Below, one piece after another: positions 47,062 through 59,413 of a stretch of 64,000 bases of DNA. The notes beneath the pieces are model-generated. The model was given only the letters and a program-made list of their open reading frames with translations. It did no database searches and was not told where the DNA came from. Position 1 is the first letter of the stretch; each line of letters begins with the position of its first letter. The position numbers and the translations under genes were made by a program. Source of the DNA: Microstegium vimineum (Eukaryota; Streptophyta; Magnoliopsida; Poales; Poaceae); NCBI GenBank assembly GCA_022036555.1, contig CM039139.1, positions 2,502,441 through 2,566,440 on the forward strand, read 5' to 3'.

Positions 47062-47457
47062 AACGGGGAGCACGACCCTCCTGTACCTAGCTCGCTTGAC
47101 GGCGGAACCTAAGTCAAGATCAACACGAAGTAGAGCACATTCTTGCCCAAGCAAGGTAGTACTGCGGCGAATCAACGCAGGAGGCCACGAGCAATGGAGC
47201 CTTGTCGCCGTGAACCCAGCGCTGCTCCACCTCAATACGGTCAGATCTCATCTATTATTTGCATCTAAACCACGACATTTGATACAATTCAATCAAAGGT
47301 ATACAAAAAAAGGAAAATCATTGTAGTTTGCCTTCCATACAGTTCTCATGATGAAATTACTCAGACAATATACCCATGGCATATTCTACGAATTTAACAC
47401 GGAACACATCTATGCTAGGTGCTAATTTTGATTTTTGGTTCATGTACACTATAGTAT

Positions 47458-50206
47458 TTGTGGACTGATGTAGAGTATATTATTAATTGCAGTGATCATG
47501 ATGATCACTTCACTGTGGAGATACATCATGCAGGATTTTTTTGTGGACTTGGCAACAGAAGGACATATATGGACAACAAGATAGATTGGTTTGATTTTTG
47601 CAACAGTGATACATGGTCCCTCTTGTATGTCCATGAATTTTTGGAGATTCTAAAATGCATGAATGCTGAATTTGCAAGAGTTTATTGGTGTGAGCCAGAA
47701 AAAACAGTGGCTGATGGTCTGAGAACTTTGAGGTGTGATGTTGATATCATTGCAATGATAAATGAGAGTGGTACTTGCAAGAACATCTTGATGTATGTCG
47801 ACCATTCAAATTTCCTTGAAACACAGAAAAACTTTCTCGAAAGACAGAATAGGGATGTTGCACAAACTACTCATGTAGACACTAGTAGCCAAGAGAGGAA
47901 GTCTACTTTTGTTGAGGGGACAAGAACAATTTACCAAGAAGGCATTGAGATAGAAGATGGTGTTGAGAGGGAAGTAGGTGCAAATTTTGATGCAAATTCT
48001 GATTTTGTTGACAATGACTACGAGTTTGACATTGATGATGATGACTTGTTTGCTCAAAATGTGGATGACATATTAATTAATGAAGAGGCTAACACTAAAG
48101 GGAAGGACTTGTGCATTCAAGAAAGAGTTAGAGGAAGACAAGGATGAAGATGTTGTGGGGAGTACAGATCTGAATTTGCCTATAGTAGATACTAATGGAG
48201 AAACAATGAATTTTAATTTTAGAACTTTCAGGGCAGATGTTGACATGACAGCACCTATTTTTAAGTTGGGCATGGTATTTGCAAATGTGGAGGAATTAAG
48301 GAAGGCAATTGATGCATACAACATTAGGGAAAGGAGACAACTCTGGAAAAAGAGAAATGAGAAAGACAGACTAGAAGTGTATTGCAAAGGTGATTGTCAA
48401 TGGAAGCTTAAGGCTGCTGTTGATAGCAGGAGAAAGAGCATGCTCGTCAAAGAGTATGTTGAGACCCACACTTGCAACAAAATTTGGAAAATTAAGGCTT
48501 TAACTGCTCCTTTTCTATCAAGGAAGTACATTGAAATGTTTAGGGATGATGAGAAAATGAGCCTCGAGGCTTTTGCAGCTACGGTACAAAGAGAGTACAA
48601 CATGATCCCATCTAGGCACAAGTTAGGGAGGGCAAGGAAGGAAGCCTTGCGGATTATTCATGGTGATGAAGAAAAGCAATATAATCAGCTTTGGGACTAT
48701 GGTCAAGAGCTATGAAAAACAAATCCTGGTAGTACATTCTTCCTCGCATTAAAGGCACTGCAACATCCTAAGACAGGAATGGTCATGGAGCATTTTAGTA
48801 CACTGTACTACTCAATAGATGCATGTAAGAGAGGTTTTCTCAAAGGGTGCAGGCCCATTATTTGCGTTGATGGATGCCATATTAAAACAAAGCATGGCGG
48901 CCAACTATTAGCTGCAGTGGGGATTGATCCAAATGAATGCATATATCCTGTTGCAATGGTTGTAGTTGAGGTGGAATCAACTAGCATGTGGAAGTGGTTC
49001 TTGGCAACTTTAAAGAATGACCTAAATATCACCAATACAGGTCCTTACACCATTATGAGTGACAAACAGAAGGTACATCATAAGACTTTCTCATGATCCG
49101 TCTTTTTTATTTGATGGTTATCTCATTTTTTATGTGCATCGACAGGGTCTGATAAATGCGGTGAAGTCAATTTTCCCAGATGCTGAACATAGGTTTTGTG
49201 TAAGGCACCTTTATCAAAACTTTCGCTCAGTTCACAAGGGGGAAACTTTGAAGAATGATCTATGGGCAATAGCTAGATCTAGCAATGTCCCTCAGTGGGA
49301 GAAGAACATGGATCAGATGAAGAAGGACAGTCCAGAAGCCTTTGCTTAGAGGTAAGGGCGTTCTTTAGTGATTTTCCAAAAGGTGACTTGCTACTGAACA
49401 ATAATTGTGAGGTTTTTAACAAGTAAGTTACCTCTAAATCATGTCATTTTGTGTTGCACTTTTTTCCTCACAATTTGTAGTGACATCTTTTTCATATCCC
49501 ATTAGGTACATATTAGATGCTAGGGAGATGCCTATACTCTCAATGCTTGAGAAAATAAGGTGCCAAATCATGAATAGGATCTATACAAAGCAGCAGGAAG
49601 CTAGAGACAAGTGGAAAGGCACTATATGCCCCAAGGTGAAGAAGAAGCTTGATAGACATATAGAGTTTGCAGCATCTTGTATGCTATATCCTGCAGGAGG
49701 AGGGGTTTTTTCGGTCAGTGACAAATATGGGTCTAATACGTACAATGGACATAAATGTAAGGTCATGTGATTGTAGGAGGTGGCAGCTAACGGGGATACC
49801 ATGCTGCCATGCCATTGCATGTTTCAGGCATGATGAAATCAGTCCAGAAACAATGGTGCACGAATGCTATTCGATTAAAACATATATGCAGTCATATGGT
49901 TATAATATATGGCCTGTGAGGGACAAAAATCATTGGGAGAAAATGAATGGGGTTGATGTGCAGCCACCTATATATGACAAGAAGGTAGGGAGACCTGCAA
50001 AGAATAGAAAGAAAAATCCAATAAAGTTAGAAGGTGGCACCAAACTTAGCAAACATGGTGTGGCAATGCACTGCAGTGCTTGTGGGTCAGCTACACACAA
50101 TAAGAGAACTTGCCAAAAATATGTAGATCAGAGAAACATGCCTAATCCAGATGAAGAATTGGAAGAATATGACGACCCAAGCATACTAGAGGTACATGAG
50201 GTTTAA
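47458..50206 (+). pseudogene. MULE transposase (MuDR type), broken
   Basis: The N-terminal module (FTVEIHHAGFFCGLGNRRTYMD) is typical of plant MULEs. After a frame change near 48100 comes the MuDR DNA-binding region (VEELRKAIDAYNIRERRQLW, then YCKGDCQWKLKA). The catalytic core follows: CVDGCHIK (Asp at 48869-48871), TIMSDKQKG (Asp at 49061-49063), then HRFCVRHLYQNF, with a proper intron at 49072-49145. The SWIM zinc finger is CDCRRWQLTGIPCCHA and a zinc knuckle CSACGSATHNKRTC comes later. Stops at 48713-48715 (TGA) and 49347-49349 (TAG) and a 2-base gap near 49746 prevent expression. Arg/Gly-rich sequence to about 50716 is probably the last exons. Confidence 0.88.
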
Positions 50207-51597
50207 TCTTTCCTTGAAACAAGATTTTTTTTATGATAACTAGAATTTTGTTGCCTTTATTTTTCAGGACATTATGCCACCTAGACGGAATCAAGCAGTG
50301 GATCCAAGTGAAACTTCTAATACTATAGTGTTCAATCTGTTACATAAGGTATACTAATCTTATTTTTTACGACATTACGTATCAACAACTTAATTGAAAG
50401 GTATGATCAGTTTTTTGATAATGTGTAGGAGAACCTAGCACAATCAACAATGCAGCCACGAGGTCCATTACTAGAAGAAAATATGTTTATAACTGTGCAA
50501 AGGGATAACTTACCTCCACCAAGGGTTACTACCGCAATGAACATAGGTAGAGGTCGAGCTATAAGTACAAGATTAAGAAAAAAAGGCAAAGACTACAACA
50601 GATGAAGCACATGTTGCAGAATGTAGTGGAGCAGCAAGGGGGAAGAGGAAGGGGTGAGCGTGCCAGTAGAACAAGAGGTAGGGGACGAACAAGGGGAGGA
50701 AGAGAGGTGATCTAAATGACGAGGATACAAGATGTTTTGAATTCTTGTTCTTTGGAAACAGAGAGCAGTCACATGTTCCACCTAAATAACTAAACACTAC
50801 TCAATCTGCTCTAGAAGAGTATATAGCTCAAGATGATCCACTTCTAGGAGACTTAAATCTTCACCTGTGATAGCTAAGCTACTTGAGCAATCAGATGTTT
50901 ATCCTTAGTTGTTAATTTTAGTTAAAACTTATGTTGCATCATTAGAACACTGTAATGCACATTTCATATTTCAATAAAAAAAATTCCTGTAGAAGCAGTG
51001 TATTCCAAACTTTCAGTATAATTTTTTTTCTGCGAAGAACTTTCAGTACAGTTGAGTCTTGCTAAGGCAAAGTTGCATTTTCTTTCTCCCCCTACCTCTC
51101 AAGGTTGCAAAGAATCATGGAAATCTTTGCTACAACTTGCTTTACTAGACACGCAGGGAAGAAAGCAGACCTGCAGCTGCTTGCGAGTCTGAGACCTTTG
51201 GGGAAGAAAGTTGTTGAGGGATCTCCAAGCCTCGTGCGGCTCACTGATGACGATGTCGATGAGTTGTGCCCCATCGCACGAGCTGTGTATGTCCGAGTTG
51301 GGAACTGCAATATGCACAAGCCGTGTATGTCGATCCTGCGAGAGCTGCAAGCCGTGTACCTGTGGCTGCGAGCTACAAGCCTATACTTGCGAGCTATGAT
51401 TGCACGAGCCGTATACATGATAATACGAGTCCGATTATAGCCTAAATTGATAAGCACGCGAGAGATTGGTATTTGGACCGTCTATGCACCAAGACGACAA
51501 GTTCTTGTTCTCAATAGAGCAGATTAAAAGTTGTTGGACTAATTTGCACCAACGTGTATAGTTCTTGTACTTCGGATGCAATTTACTCATTTTATTA

Positions 51598-51629
51598 TTA
51601 CCCGTTGCAATGCACGGACACTCACCTAG
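51598..51629 (+). mobile_element. Possible Helitron 3' terminus
   Basis: CCCGTTGCAATGCACGG, a short hairpin-forming stretch, is followed by ACACTCACCTAG and then T. This resembles the 3' end of grass Helitrons (hairpin, short spacer, CTAG, insertion before T). No matching 5' end was identified, so the element body is unknown. Confidence 0.3.
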
Positions 51630-53395
51630 TCGTAGTATAAAAGATATAGCTAGGAGGAAGGATGAGGAGAACTTTTAACCGTGGTTTCCTATTCCTGTCA
51701 TAAAAGACTCTAACCAGGAGGAAAGGACTATGGGTGCCAAAAAAAAGGAAGGAAAGGACGATGGGTAGAGAGGATAAATTTTTAATTTTATCTTATCATT
51801 ATCTATCGGGCTATTCGTTTTTGCGACTGATAAGTCGGCTTATGCTGTTTTTGGATGTTTTCTTGTGAGGGAAAACATTGTATCATGGCTAATAAACCAA
51901 ACTGGTAAGTCAAACGAACATAATGTATATCTAGACTATATATTAAGTATTATGAGTGCTATATTATAATTATCAATATTCATCTAAACTATATATCACC
52001 GACGTCAACATCCTAAAGTTGTTAGTGAAACAGATCAGCAATTTTTACATGCTTCTAATTTGTATTATATCAACATGTATTGTCGTAGTCAAGCTAGCAC
52101 CTATCAACAAATCTATGACTATGCCAAAATTCTACATGTATGTATCTACCATAACTGCTATATGTGGTAAGTGTAGTAGATCAATTGACACCCTATAAAA
52201 TATAAAGACTATCACCTTCTGCGGCTTGAAGAGGTGTGCGTCTCCAAGGCAAAACACCTAAATCTTGGCGCATCGACACCACAACTTGAACATCTATCAC
52301 TGAGCTAGCGTAAAAGAAAGACATGTGTAGACAGCATATAGGCGTTAGGCCTTGTTTAGATTAAAAAAAATTCAAAAATTTGAAATATAACGTTTTGTTT
52401 GCATTTGGTAATTTTTGTCCAACTAGGAAGCAACTAGACTTAAAAGATTTGTCTCATAAATTACAGACTATAAACAAACTGTGCAATTAGTTATTCTTTT
52501 ACTTATATTTAATACTTCATTCATGCATCTAAAAATTTGATGTGACAAAAAAAATTATAAAGTTTCAGAATTTTGAAGAGAACTAAACACGGCCTAAGTA
52601 TGGGCACATGAGAGTGCAGGGCATGGGGGCATTCACAATGCAAGAAATTATTAGTAGTTTCTATAAACTAGGATATTGTACCAAAAAACTATCGACACAT
52701 AAATCATGGCGACAAATATTTAGAGATAGAGGGAGTACTCTCACAAATTCCATGTAAGGGCCCACTTAAGAGTGTTTGGAAGAAGCAGCTATTTCAGCTT
52801 CATTTCACATTAATCCCTTGTGAGGGCATGTTTTGAGAAGCTTCACATGTGAAGATGTCTGAAAAATACCCGTCTAACCCAAAACAGCTTGAAATGGCTC
52901 TTGAAGCTGCTCGAGAATATATGTCAAACAGAGCCTAAATATTTGTGACAAGAGGTAATGTGCTTTAAATCTACAAGATTACAAATGATCCATCCAGGAA
53001 ACAGAGGCAAACCGTGCGATTATTACATTGAGCAATCCCAGCAGGCGAAAGGGAACTAAAAGAATGGCATCACATTGAACAACCCACAAAGCATACTAAG
53101 GATGAATGACAAAGGCTTCTAAACAACTGGGAATGAAAATGTGAAAATGCTGGCACAGAACTACAATCTATACTCCACCATGTATACGCATGTATACGTT
53201 GTTAATGTGTAGGAACCTAAACAAATAGAATGGAAAATGGAGAACAAATGGGTGAATCAAGGCAAAACCCTAGCATCAAACCCAGGATCTAAACTCACTA
53301 CTACAGATCAGTAAACTAAGCCAAAAAACTATAACGATTCAAGATCTTTATATATATTATAAAAAAATGAAAAATAAGTTACTGCCGTGCTGTTT
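51630..53395. other. Intergenic region with two MITEs (51808-51922, 52348-52594)
   Basis: 51808-51922 (GGGCTATTCGTTTTTGCGAC.. to ..GGTAAGTCAAACGAACA) is another copy of the MITE family found at 34040 and 60070. 52348-52594 has inverted ends GGCCTTGTTTAGATT and ACTAAACACGGCC flanked by TTA/TAA. 52660-52740 looks like a decayed Stowaway end. Downstream of 53395 is the 3' side of the apyrase gene. No coding sequence is supported. Confidence 0.5.
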
Positions 53396-56300
53396 CTATG
53401 ATGAAGATGCAACCTCAATGGCACTACCAAGGGGCCATGCTGCTTCAACATACGAATCACCATAAGACACTTTCTTTACCAAGGTAATGTCTTGATAAGG
53501 ATCAACGCCTGAATGAAAAAAAAAACAGGTGTAAGAACATAGGTGTGGGGGGTAATAACTTATAAGTTCTACAGTTATCGTGATAATTTTTTAGTTAGAA
53601 TAAACCATACCAAATCCATCGACAAGTAATGTGTACTGGTAGACAAGATCTATGCAAAGATAAGGAATGTTCTCCTCTGAGACATCAGGGTAGGTTGCCT
53701 GTGCATCCTTCAAGTTCAATTTACAAATCCGGCGTGCAGTTTCTTCAAAGTCTGAAGGTTTAACCTTAGCAACTGCTGCTTTTGGGTCCACAAAACCAGC
53801 CTGAACGGAGATGGGACATAGTTAGGTGCTAATCGTGACTACGCCAATAGCAATTCACTTCAGACAGATCAGAAAGCTCAATTGTAAATTAGACTTGCCT
53901 CAGCAGCCCTATCAAAGAAAAAGGATGCTACAAAAAGATTCTTTTGTCCATCTCCACCACCACCATTCCACACACCGCCAAATGTGCATTTCATATGTGT
54001 GCATGCCGGCTCATCAACTTTAAGAGCTCTAACTGCAAGAGCCCTGCACTTGGAATAACTAGCACCAGAAGGTGAGCCTGATGCTTCAAATGTATTACCA
54101 CCATAATTGTATTTCCCTGAATTTAATAGCACATTTAAGATATAATAATTTATGAGCAATAAACAGAAAACAGATACTGACAATTTGATGATAGTAGTTT
54201 GAATGGATAAATTTCATCTTTGTTGGGAACTGAAATATGCATTGTATTCATTGCAGGATCAATCTGCTGATAAAGTAGCATGCTTTTATCAACGGCCTCA
54301 TTATCAGAATGGTGTAATGTCTTGACTAATATTTGATAACACACAAAATTCATAAGACAAGTCAACATATTGCTTTATGTATTTTCACAACAGGGCATGG
54401 ACCCTGCATAGAATAGAACAAAGCTCAGGACAATATTCTTTCCATGCATTTGGTTTTGTTACAAAATAACCATTTGCCCTATTAGTCCTGATATAATTTC
54501 AGTAAAAGACAGATAATGTTATTTCAGATTTAGATATTGGGCCTAGTAGATTAAAGCAAGCAGTCATACCAAGATGCCCCTCCAACATACAGTCGCTGTA
54601 ATCACTGCCTTCGCCAGCTTTTAAGATCTCCGCTCTAGCCGCCAGCAAACCATAATGCAAATAACTGTGGATAACAACATTTGCAGTTATATATTATAGT
54701 TATGTTCTCTACACATCTTATTCAGAAGGAGGCAATCTTACCATGCCCGTCCCAACAGTAGTCCATCATATTGTGGTAAACAATATTGTTTCATGTCAGA
54801 TTTATTTTAATGTAGAAAAGGGGAAGAAGTGAAAGAGTTGACCAAAATACATATATAGTGGCCTCACTTGGTGACAAATAAACACTTCAAGTATGATGGG
54901 ATGCCAAATATCTTATCCTCATTTGGTGACCAGTAAACCAGTTTTAACTCTTCAATATTACAATTCCTTAAACCATTCTTGGTCCCAACACCCAAGTTGC
55001 TAACAACCTGTAGCAACTTCCAAATAATTGCATGTTTCACCTTTGTACAGTGTTGTATGACAAAGGTACTCAAACTTCAAATAAGATACTCTCTCCATCC
55101 AAAAATCATAGGTGTATTTGACCATAGGAAAAGTTAAACAAAATAGATTTTGACCCATAATTTCTCATATAGTATATAGTCAATGGCTAAAGAATCAATA
55201 TCATCTTAGAGCCGCTTTGAACAAAAATCTATTGATGCAAATTTTATGATCTACACTTGCACATAATTTGACTAAGTGTTGGTCGAACTTTGTAAAATTT
55301 GACTTTTCCTCTAGTCTAATATGCCTATCATTTATGGAAGGAGGGCATATAATTCTCGGTCAATCCTACTATTAGTAGTCAACAATGTCATAAAGACTGT
55401 ACATGGAATGGTTCAACCAATATAGAATAACGAAGTAAGCCACACTAGTCGCATGCTTTTACGGTTTTAGACATCATTGGTATATTAGAATGGCAGAAAA
55501 TAGCAGTAGAGCAAAATCATCAATGAATCTCAGATTGCCATGACAGATTTAATTCAGACCTGTGAACATAAAGATAGTATGTTGTTCCCTTAAGTAGCAG
55601 CTCCTTCACATATGAATCTTCACCATCTGCCACTTCAGGTGCCTTTGCTGCATCCTTCTCTGAGATAGCATAAGCCATTTGGACTGAACCACCTCCTAAA
55701 TCAACAACTCCAACTGTATTTGAGTATGGCTTTCCCAATTTTCCCAAAAGATAATTGATGGTAACCTATAAAAGAATAGAAAAGACATTCATGTTGCTTC
55801 TTTTAATGTGAAGATTGCAGAAGAATAGCAAGTGCAGAAACCGTTTTACTTTCAAAGTTAAAATGCCGAAGTCAAAGTTAAGACAGGTACATACAAAGAT
55901 ACACAACTCTCCTGCGTATTCGAGAAAAAAAAAGTTAAGACTGGAACAAGTTAAAACCAACTCACGCCATTACAAAATATAGGTCACTTTAGTTCTGTCA
56001 TAAGTCAAACGTATCTAACTTTGATCAAGTTTTTATAAAATTTATTAATATCCAGAAGTTCAAATAAAATTCCCTATCAAGACATATTTCATGGAGAAAT
56101 TAAAGAAACCAATTTGATATTCTAGATGATGGTGCATTTCCTATAAACTTACTCAAACTTAGAGAGGTTTGACTTTGGACAAAGCTAAAGTAGCCTATTG
56201 GAGAGGGGGGGGGGGGGGCTGTTACAGAACAATGTTAACACACAATCCTAAACAACAAAAGAAAAAGGAACAAAACAAAGCTCTGGAGCAAATTAGAACA

Positions 56301-58599
56301 ACACCGTACCCACTGGAACGCGCCTTCCTGTGATCCATCTAGAACAGTGACCCAATTTGGCTGGGATTTGAAAGAACTCCTATGACGGAGAAGTTCCCTA
56401 ACCTGAAGAACTCATAACAGCAACAATAAAAGGAAATCAGGCAATTCAAAACTAAAAGAGAATACACAGCGCATCAAATTCAAATGTCAAAAATAAGGCT
56501 ACAAAAGAAAAGATGGAATGCTCAGATCATGATGGATAAGACAAGACATGGAGAAAATTTACCGCTTGCAAAATTTCTTCAGACCTTCCAGTCCCTAATG
56601 CTCTGAGACCTGCAGTGGCCTGCATAAGGATGCAAAATCATGTTTTCGCTAGAAACACTGTTGCAAAAACTTATACTGTTTCAGTTTCCAGTACCATAAG
56701 ATGTGCAATACAGAAACCATCACTCACCCCAACCCTGACAGGTGTTTGTCCACGCAACTCTGCTGGAACTACTTTCTCAGCTTCCTCTAAAAGAGAAATA
56801 AGTGATTCAGCAGCCTCCTGTGGACCCTTTGCGGCACTCAGGCCTGGTTTTTTCTAAAGCCAAAATGAGAGAGAGATAAACAATCAGAGAAGTTAGATTC
56901 CTTCTCTTTTCTGGATGGTCAGTTGGTCTATTCAATTCAAATATATAATAGGATGACAATATATTAGTATAGGACTATAGGATAATTACAGATAATCAGG
57001 TCAATGAGTAGAAATGAACATTTTTACAAAGTGGGTTCTCAAGTCCTTCAGAAACTATACATCTATAAGGTATATTATTTTGGTGAGAGACAAGCTCAAC
57101 CATGATGATACATTGTTTGAGCCTTTAGGTTGCTTCATAGAGATACTAGTACAGTCTTGGAACAACTACCTGCAACTTTGCATTTTTGCAGTGCATTTAC
57201 TTTGGTATGGCTTCCGATGTTTCAGTGTCCAATTTCTTGCCGTATCACCCAATAGCATAATACATTTCTGAGGGGCAGAATATTAACTTTTTTGTCTCCA
57301 AACAGCTAAGATGGAATCCCCATTCAAGAAGTCTCAAGCTAGTTTTCAACTTGACGTTCAGCAAAATTTTCCAAAATTCAAGCAGATTTACAAAGAATTT
57401 TTGAAACAGCATTTGGTCAAAATCCAGGTTCAGGCAGAAAATTGTTCTTCTTAATCTTCTACTTCTGGTATTCCCCAAGAATTAGTTGTATGCTGTCACA
57501 TTGTAGCGTGTATTCAAATATTACATAGTTAAAAAAAATGCTCCTGATTGCACTATTGCAGGAACAACAAACACAACAAAAGCTGTCATATCCCTAAAAA
57601 GTTGTCATCTCTAGGTAAAAATCAACTGATTTCACGTTTGAATTAACAACACTAATTTATCATGACAAGGTCTTGGCTTAATGCCTTTGTTTGGCAAGAG
57701 CTCATTGCCATTAATAAGCAAGTGGTGGTTGCTACGCGTGCAATTTATCATATCCTGATACAAAAGACAAAACCACATAGTGGCATAACTTCATCGGCCA
57801 ATATTCTTCTGGCTGTAGATACAGTAGGTTTTTGTTCCAACAACCATTGTTAAACATGCCCTAAGTGATTATATCTGCAATACAAATTTCTGATTTCTTT
57901 TGCAAATTCTACACAAAATATGTGCAGGATTACTTGGTTGGCAACTCTCAAGAGCCAAGCCAAAGTTTTGGAATAGCCAAAAAACGAACAACTCCGACAT
58001 TTAGTCAAAAGAAAGTAGAAAATGATCATTGTATAGATTGGCCATACATGATATTACTGGATTTTCGTTGTAAATTCTACTAGTGTTACTGAATTTTCAG
58101 TGCTGCTAGTTTGGCTTGAGATAGTAGAAGACCAGACAGGCCGCATCCATAATCTCATTTATGGCCACTCCTGAACACCTCTACATCCGACCACAAAATG
58201 AGCATATACAGCCAGCAGGCGCAACTCAAACTAAATGGACAAGAGAAAGCCATTCACCTGTTTGAACAGCTCAATCTCCTTCCCTATAGGCACTAGATCC
58301 AGGTTTTCGTCGAAGCAATACACGTGCACGCGGCTCCCGGAGCTGCCGGCGTCAAATATAACGGCATACTTGTTCAATCCGTCCTCAACGGCCCGGGGTC
58401 CCCACCTCCGACCGCCAACGGCGAGGAGCCCACCCCCTGAGGCGGAGGTCGGCGCGCGCGGCATGAGAACGAGCACGAACGAGATGAGGAGTACCGGCGA
58501 GAGCAACACCATTAGCACCCGACGGTACCGGTGCACGCGGTCGGCCACCGCCTCCGTCTGCTGCTGCTGCCGTGCTCCGACGCCCGAGTAGCGCCGCAT
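53396..58599 (-). CDS. Apyrase (GDA1/CD39 nucleoside phosphatase), membrane anchored
   Basis: Exons on the minus strand: 58599-58258, 56853-56728, 56619-56563, 56402-56310, 55765-55560, 54664-54570, 54116-53899, 53800-53611, 53508-53396. All phases fit (479 residues). The start is taken at MRRYSGVG because it directly precedes the basic region and signal anchor (VLMVLLSPVLLISFVLVLMP); an in-frame ATG at 58881 would add 94 Ala/Pro-rich residues. Apyrase conserved regions are IFDAGSSGSRVHVY, KPGLS, ATAGLRALG, VLDGSQEGAFQWVTINYLLG and GVVDLGGGSVQMAYA. The enzyme hydrolyses NTPs and NDPs, in the Golgi lumen or at the cell surface. Intron 7 uses a GC donor (GAG/GCAAGT). No inactivating change is seen, unlike in its neighbours. 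Confidence 0.93.
55089..55346. mobile_element. Stowaway-like MITE in apyrase intron
   Basis: CTCTCTCCATCCAAAAATCAT, preceded by TA, and the inverted ATTTATGGAAGGAGGG, followed by CATA, bound about 258 AT-rich bases. The interior words (AAATTTGACTTTTCC, TTTGACTAAGTGTTGGTCGAAC) are those of grass Stowaway elements. It lies between apyrase exons 5 and 6. Confidence 0.6.
55981..56196. mobile_element. MITE in apyrase intron
   Basis: AGGTCACTTTAGTT on the left and AAGCTAAAGTAGCCT on the right are inverted ends. GTCAAAC and GTTTGAC words also mirror each other inside. It lies in the intron between exons 4 and 5, and a G run (about 56205-56218) follows. Confidence 0.45.
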
Positions 58600-59088
58600 C
58601 CTCGCGGCCGCCGCCGTGGCCGCCGCGGCGTCCGCAGCGGAGGGGGCGGCGGCGAGATCGTCGGCGGGGAGCAGATCGGCCGCCGAGGGCGTGCGGTAGC
58701 GGATGCGACCGTTGGTCGGCGACGGTTTCACCGCCTCCTGCTGCGGCGGCTCCAGCGTGTCGGTGTGGGCGGCCGCGGGCGGCGGCCTTACCGAGAGCGT
58801 GGCGGGGTGGGTGAACGGGTGGGCCTGCGACAGCACAGCTGCGCGGTGACACGGGGCCGGAGCGCGAGATCTCTCTGGCAAGGGTCACGGCGACCTTTGG
58901 GGTAGACCACGTGGTGGCATTGCGATCGGGGTGGAGATGGAGGAGCTGGTGGCGCGGGAGCCAATTTGGCTCGATTCGGGGAGGTGGCTGCGCGGCTTTC
59001 GCCGTGGTCGCGGCGGAGCGGTGCGGAGGGCAAGCAGTATGAGCCAGCGAGACGAGTTGGCTTGACGACGTTTATCTTCCGCATATTT
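58600..59088 (-). promoter_or_regulatory. Apyrase upstream region, GC rich
   Basis: This is GC-rich sequence upstream of the chosen start. It is open in frame back to 58881, so part could be coding if the upstream ATG is used. From about 58890 to 59088 it is promoter-like, with no clear TATA box. A MITE follows immediately at 59089. Confidence 0.35.
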
Positions 59089-59413
59089 AAGACCTGTTTG
59101 GTATAGCTCGTAACAGTTCTGAGCTTTTTTTTTTAAACACTTCTTTTTAAAACAGTTTTACATATAAAATTGTTTTTCTTCCCCTCTCACAAAGAAAAAC
59201 AACTTTGCAAAGTGGGATGAAGCTAAAAATAATAGTTTATCATAGTTTTCTCCCCATTTTCTCTCTCATATCCATGCATAAAGTTGTTGGTGAAGCTGTT
59301 TTGTCAAATATTTTTTCCAAAATAGCTTAGTTTCACCTAGAAAGTTGCTCATGAATCTATTTTCCAAAAAAACAGCTTCACTAGTAAAGTTGAGTTGTAC
59401 CAAACGGGCCCTT
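59089..59413. mobile_element. hAT-like MITE upstream of apyrase
   Basis: AAGACCTGTTTGGTATAGCTC at the left and its inverted form GAGTTGTACCAAACGGGCCCTT at the right bound about 325 AT-rich bases. The ends are of a type common in grass hAT-derived MITEs. It inserts directly upstream of the apyrase leader. Confidence 0.55.

Larger units (their letters stand above)
44901..51589 (+). mobile_element. MuDR-type MULE with long terminal repeats, degenerate
   Basis: Inverted ends TGAGTAAATTGCATCC..AGTACAAGAACTATACACG (44901 on) and their complement (to 51589) extend for about 150 bases and include GACGGTCCAAATACCAATCTC. Inside each end is an array of repeats such as ACACGGCTCGTGCATATAGCAGCTC. A MuDR-like transposase lies between. 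A copia solo LTR sits in the left subterminal region. Removing it leaves about 4.9 kb, a normal autonomous MULE size. The transposase has stops and frame breaks, so the element is no longer autonomous. No clear 9-base target duplication was found. Confidence 0.8.
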
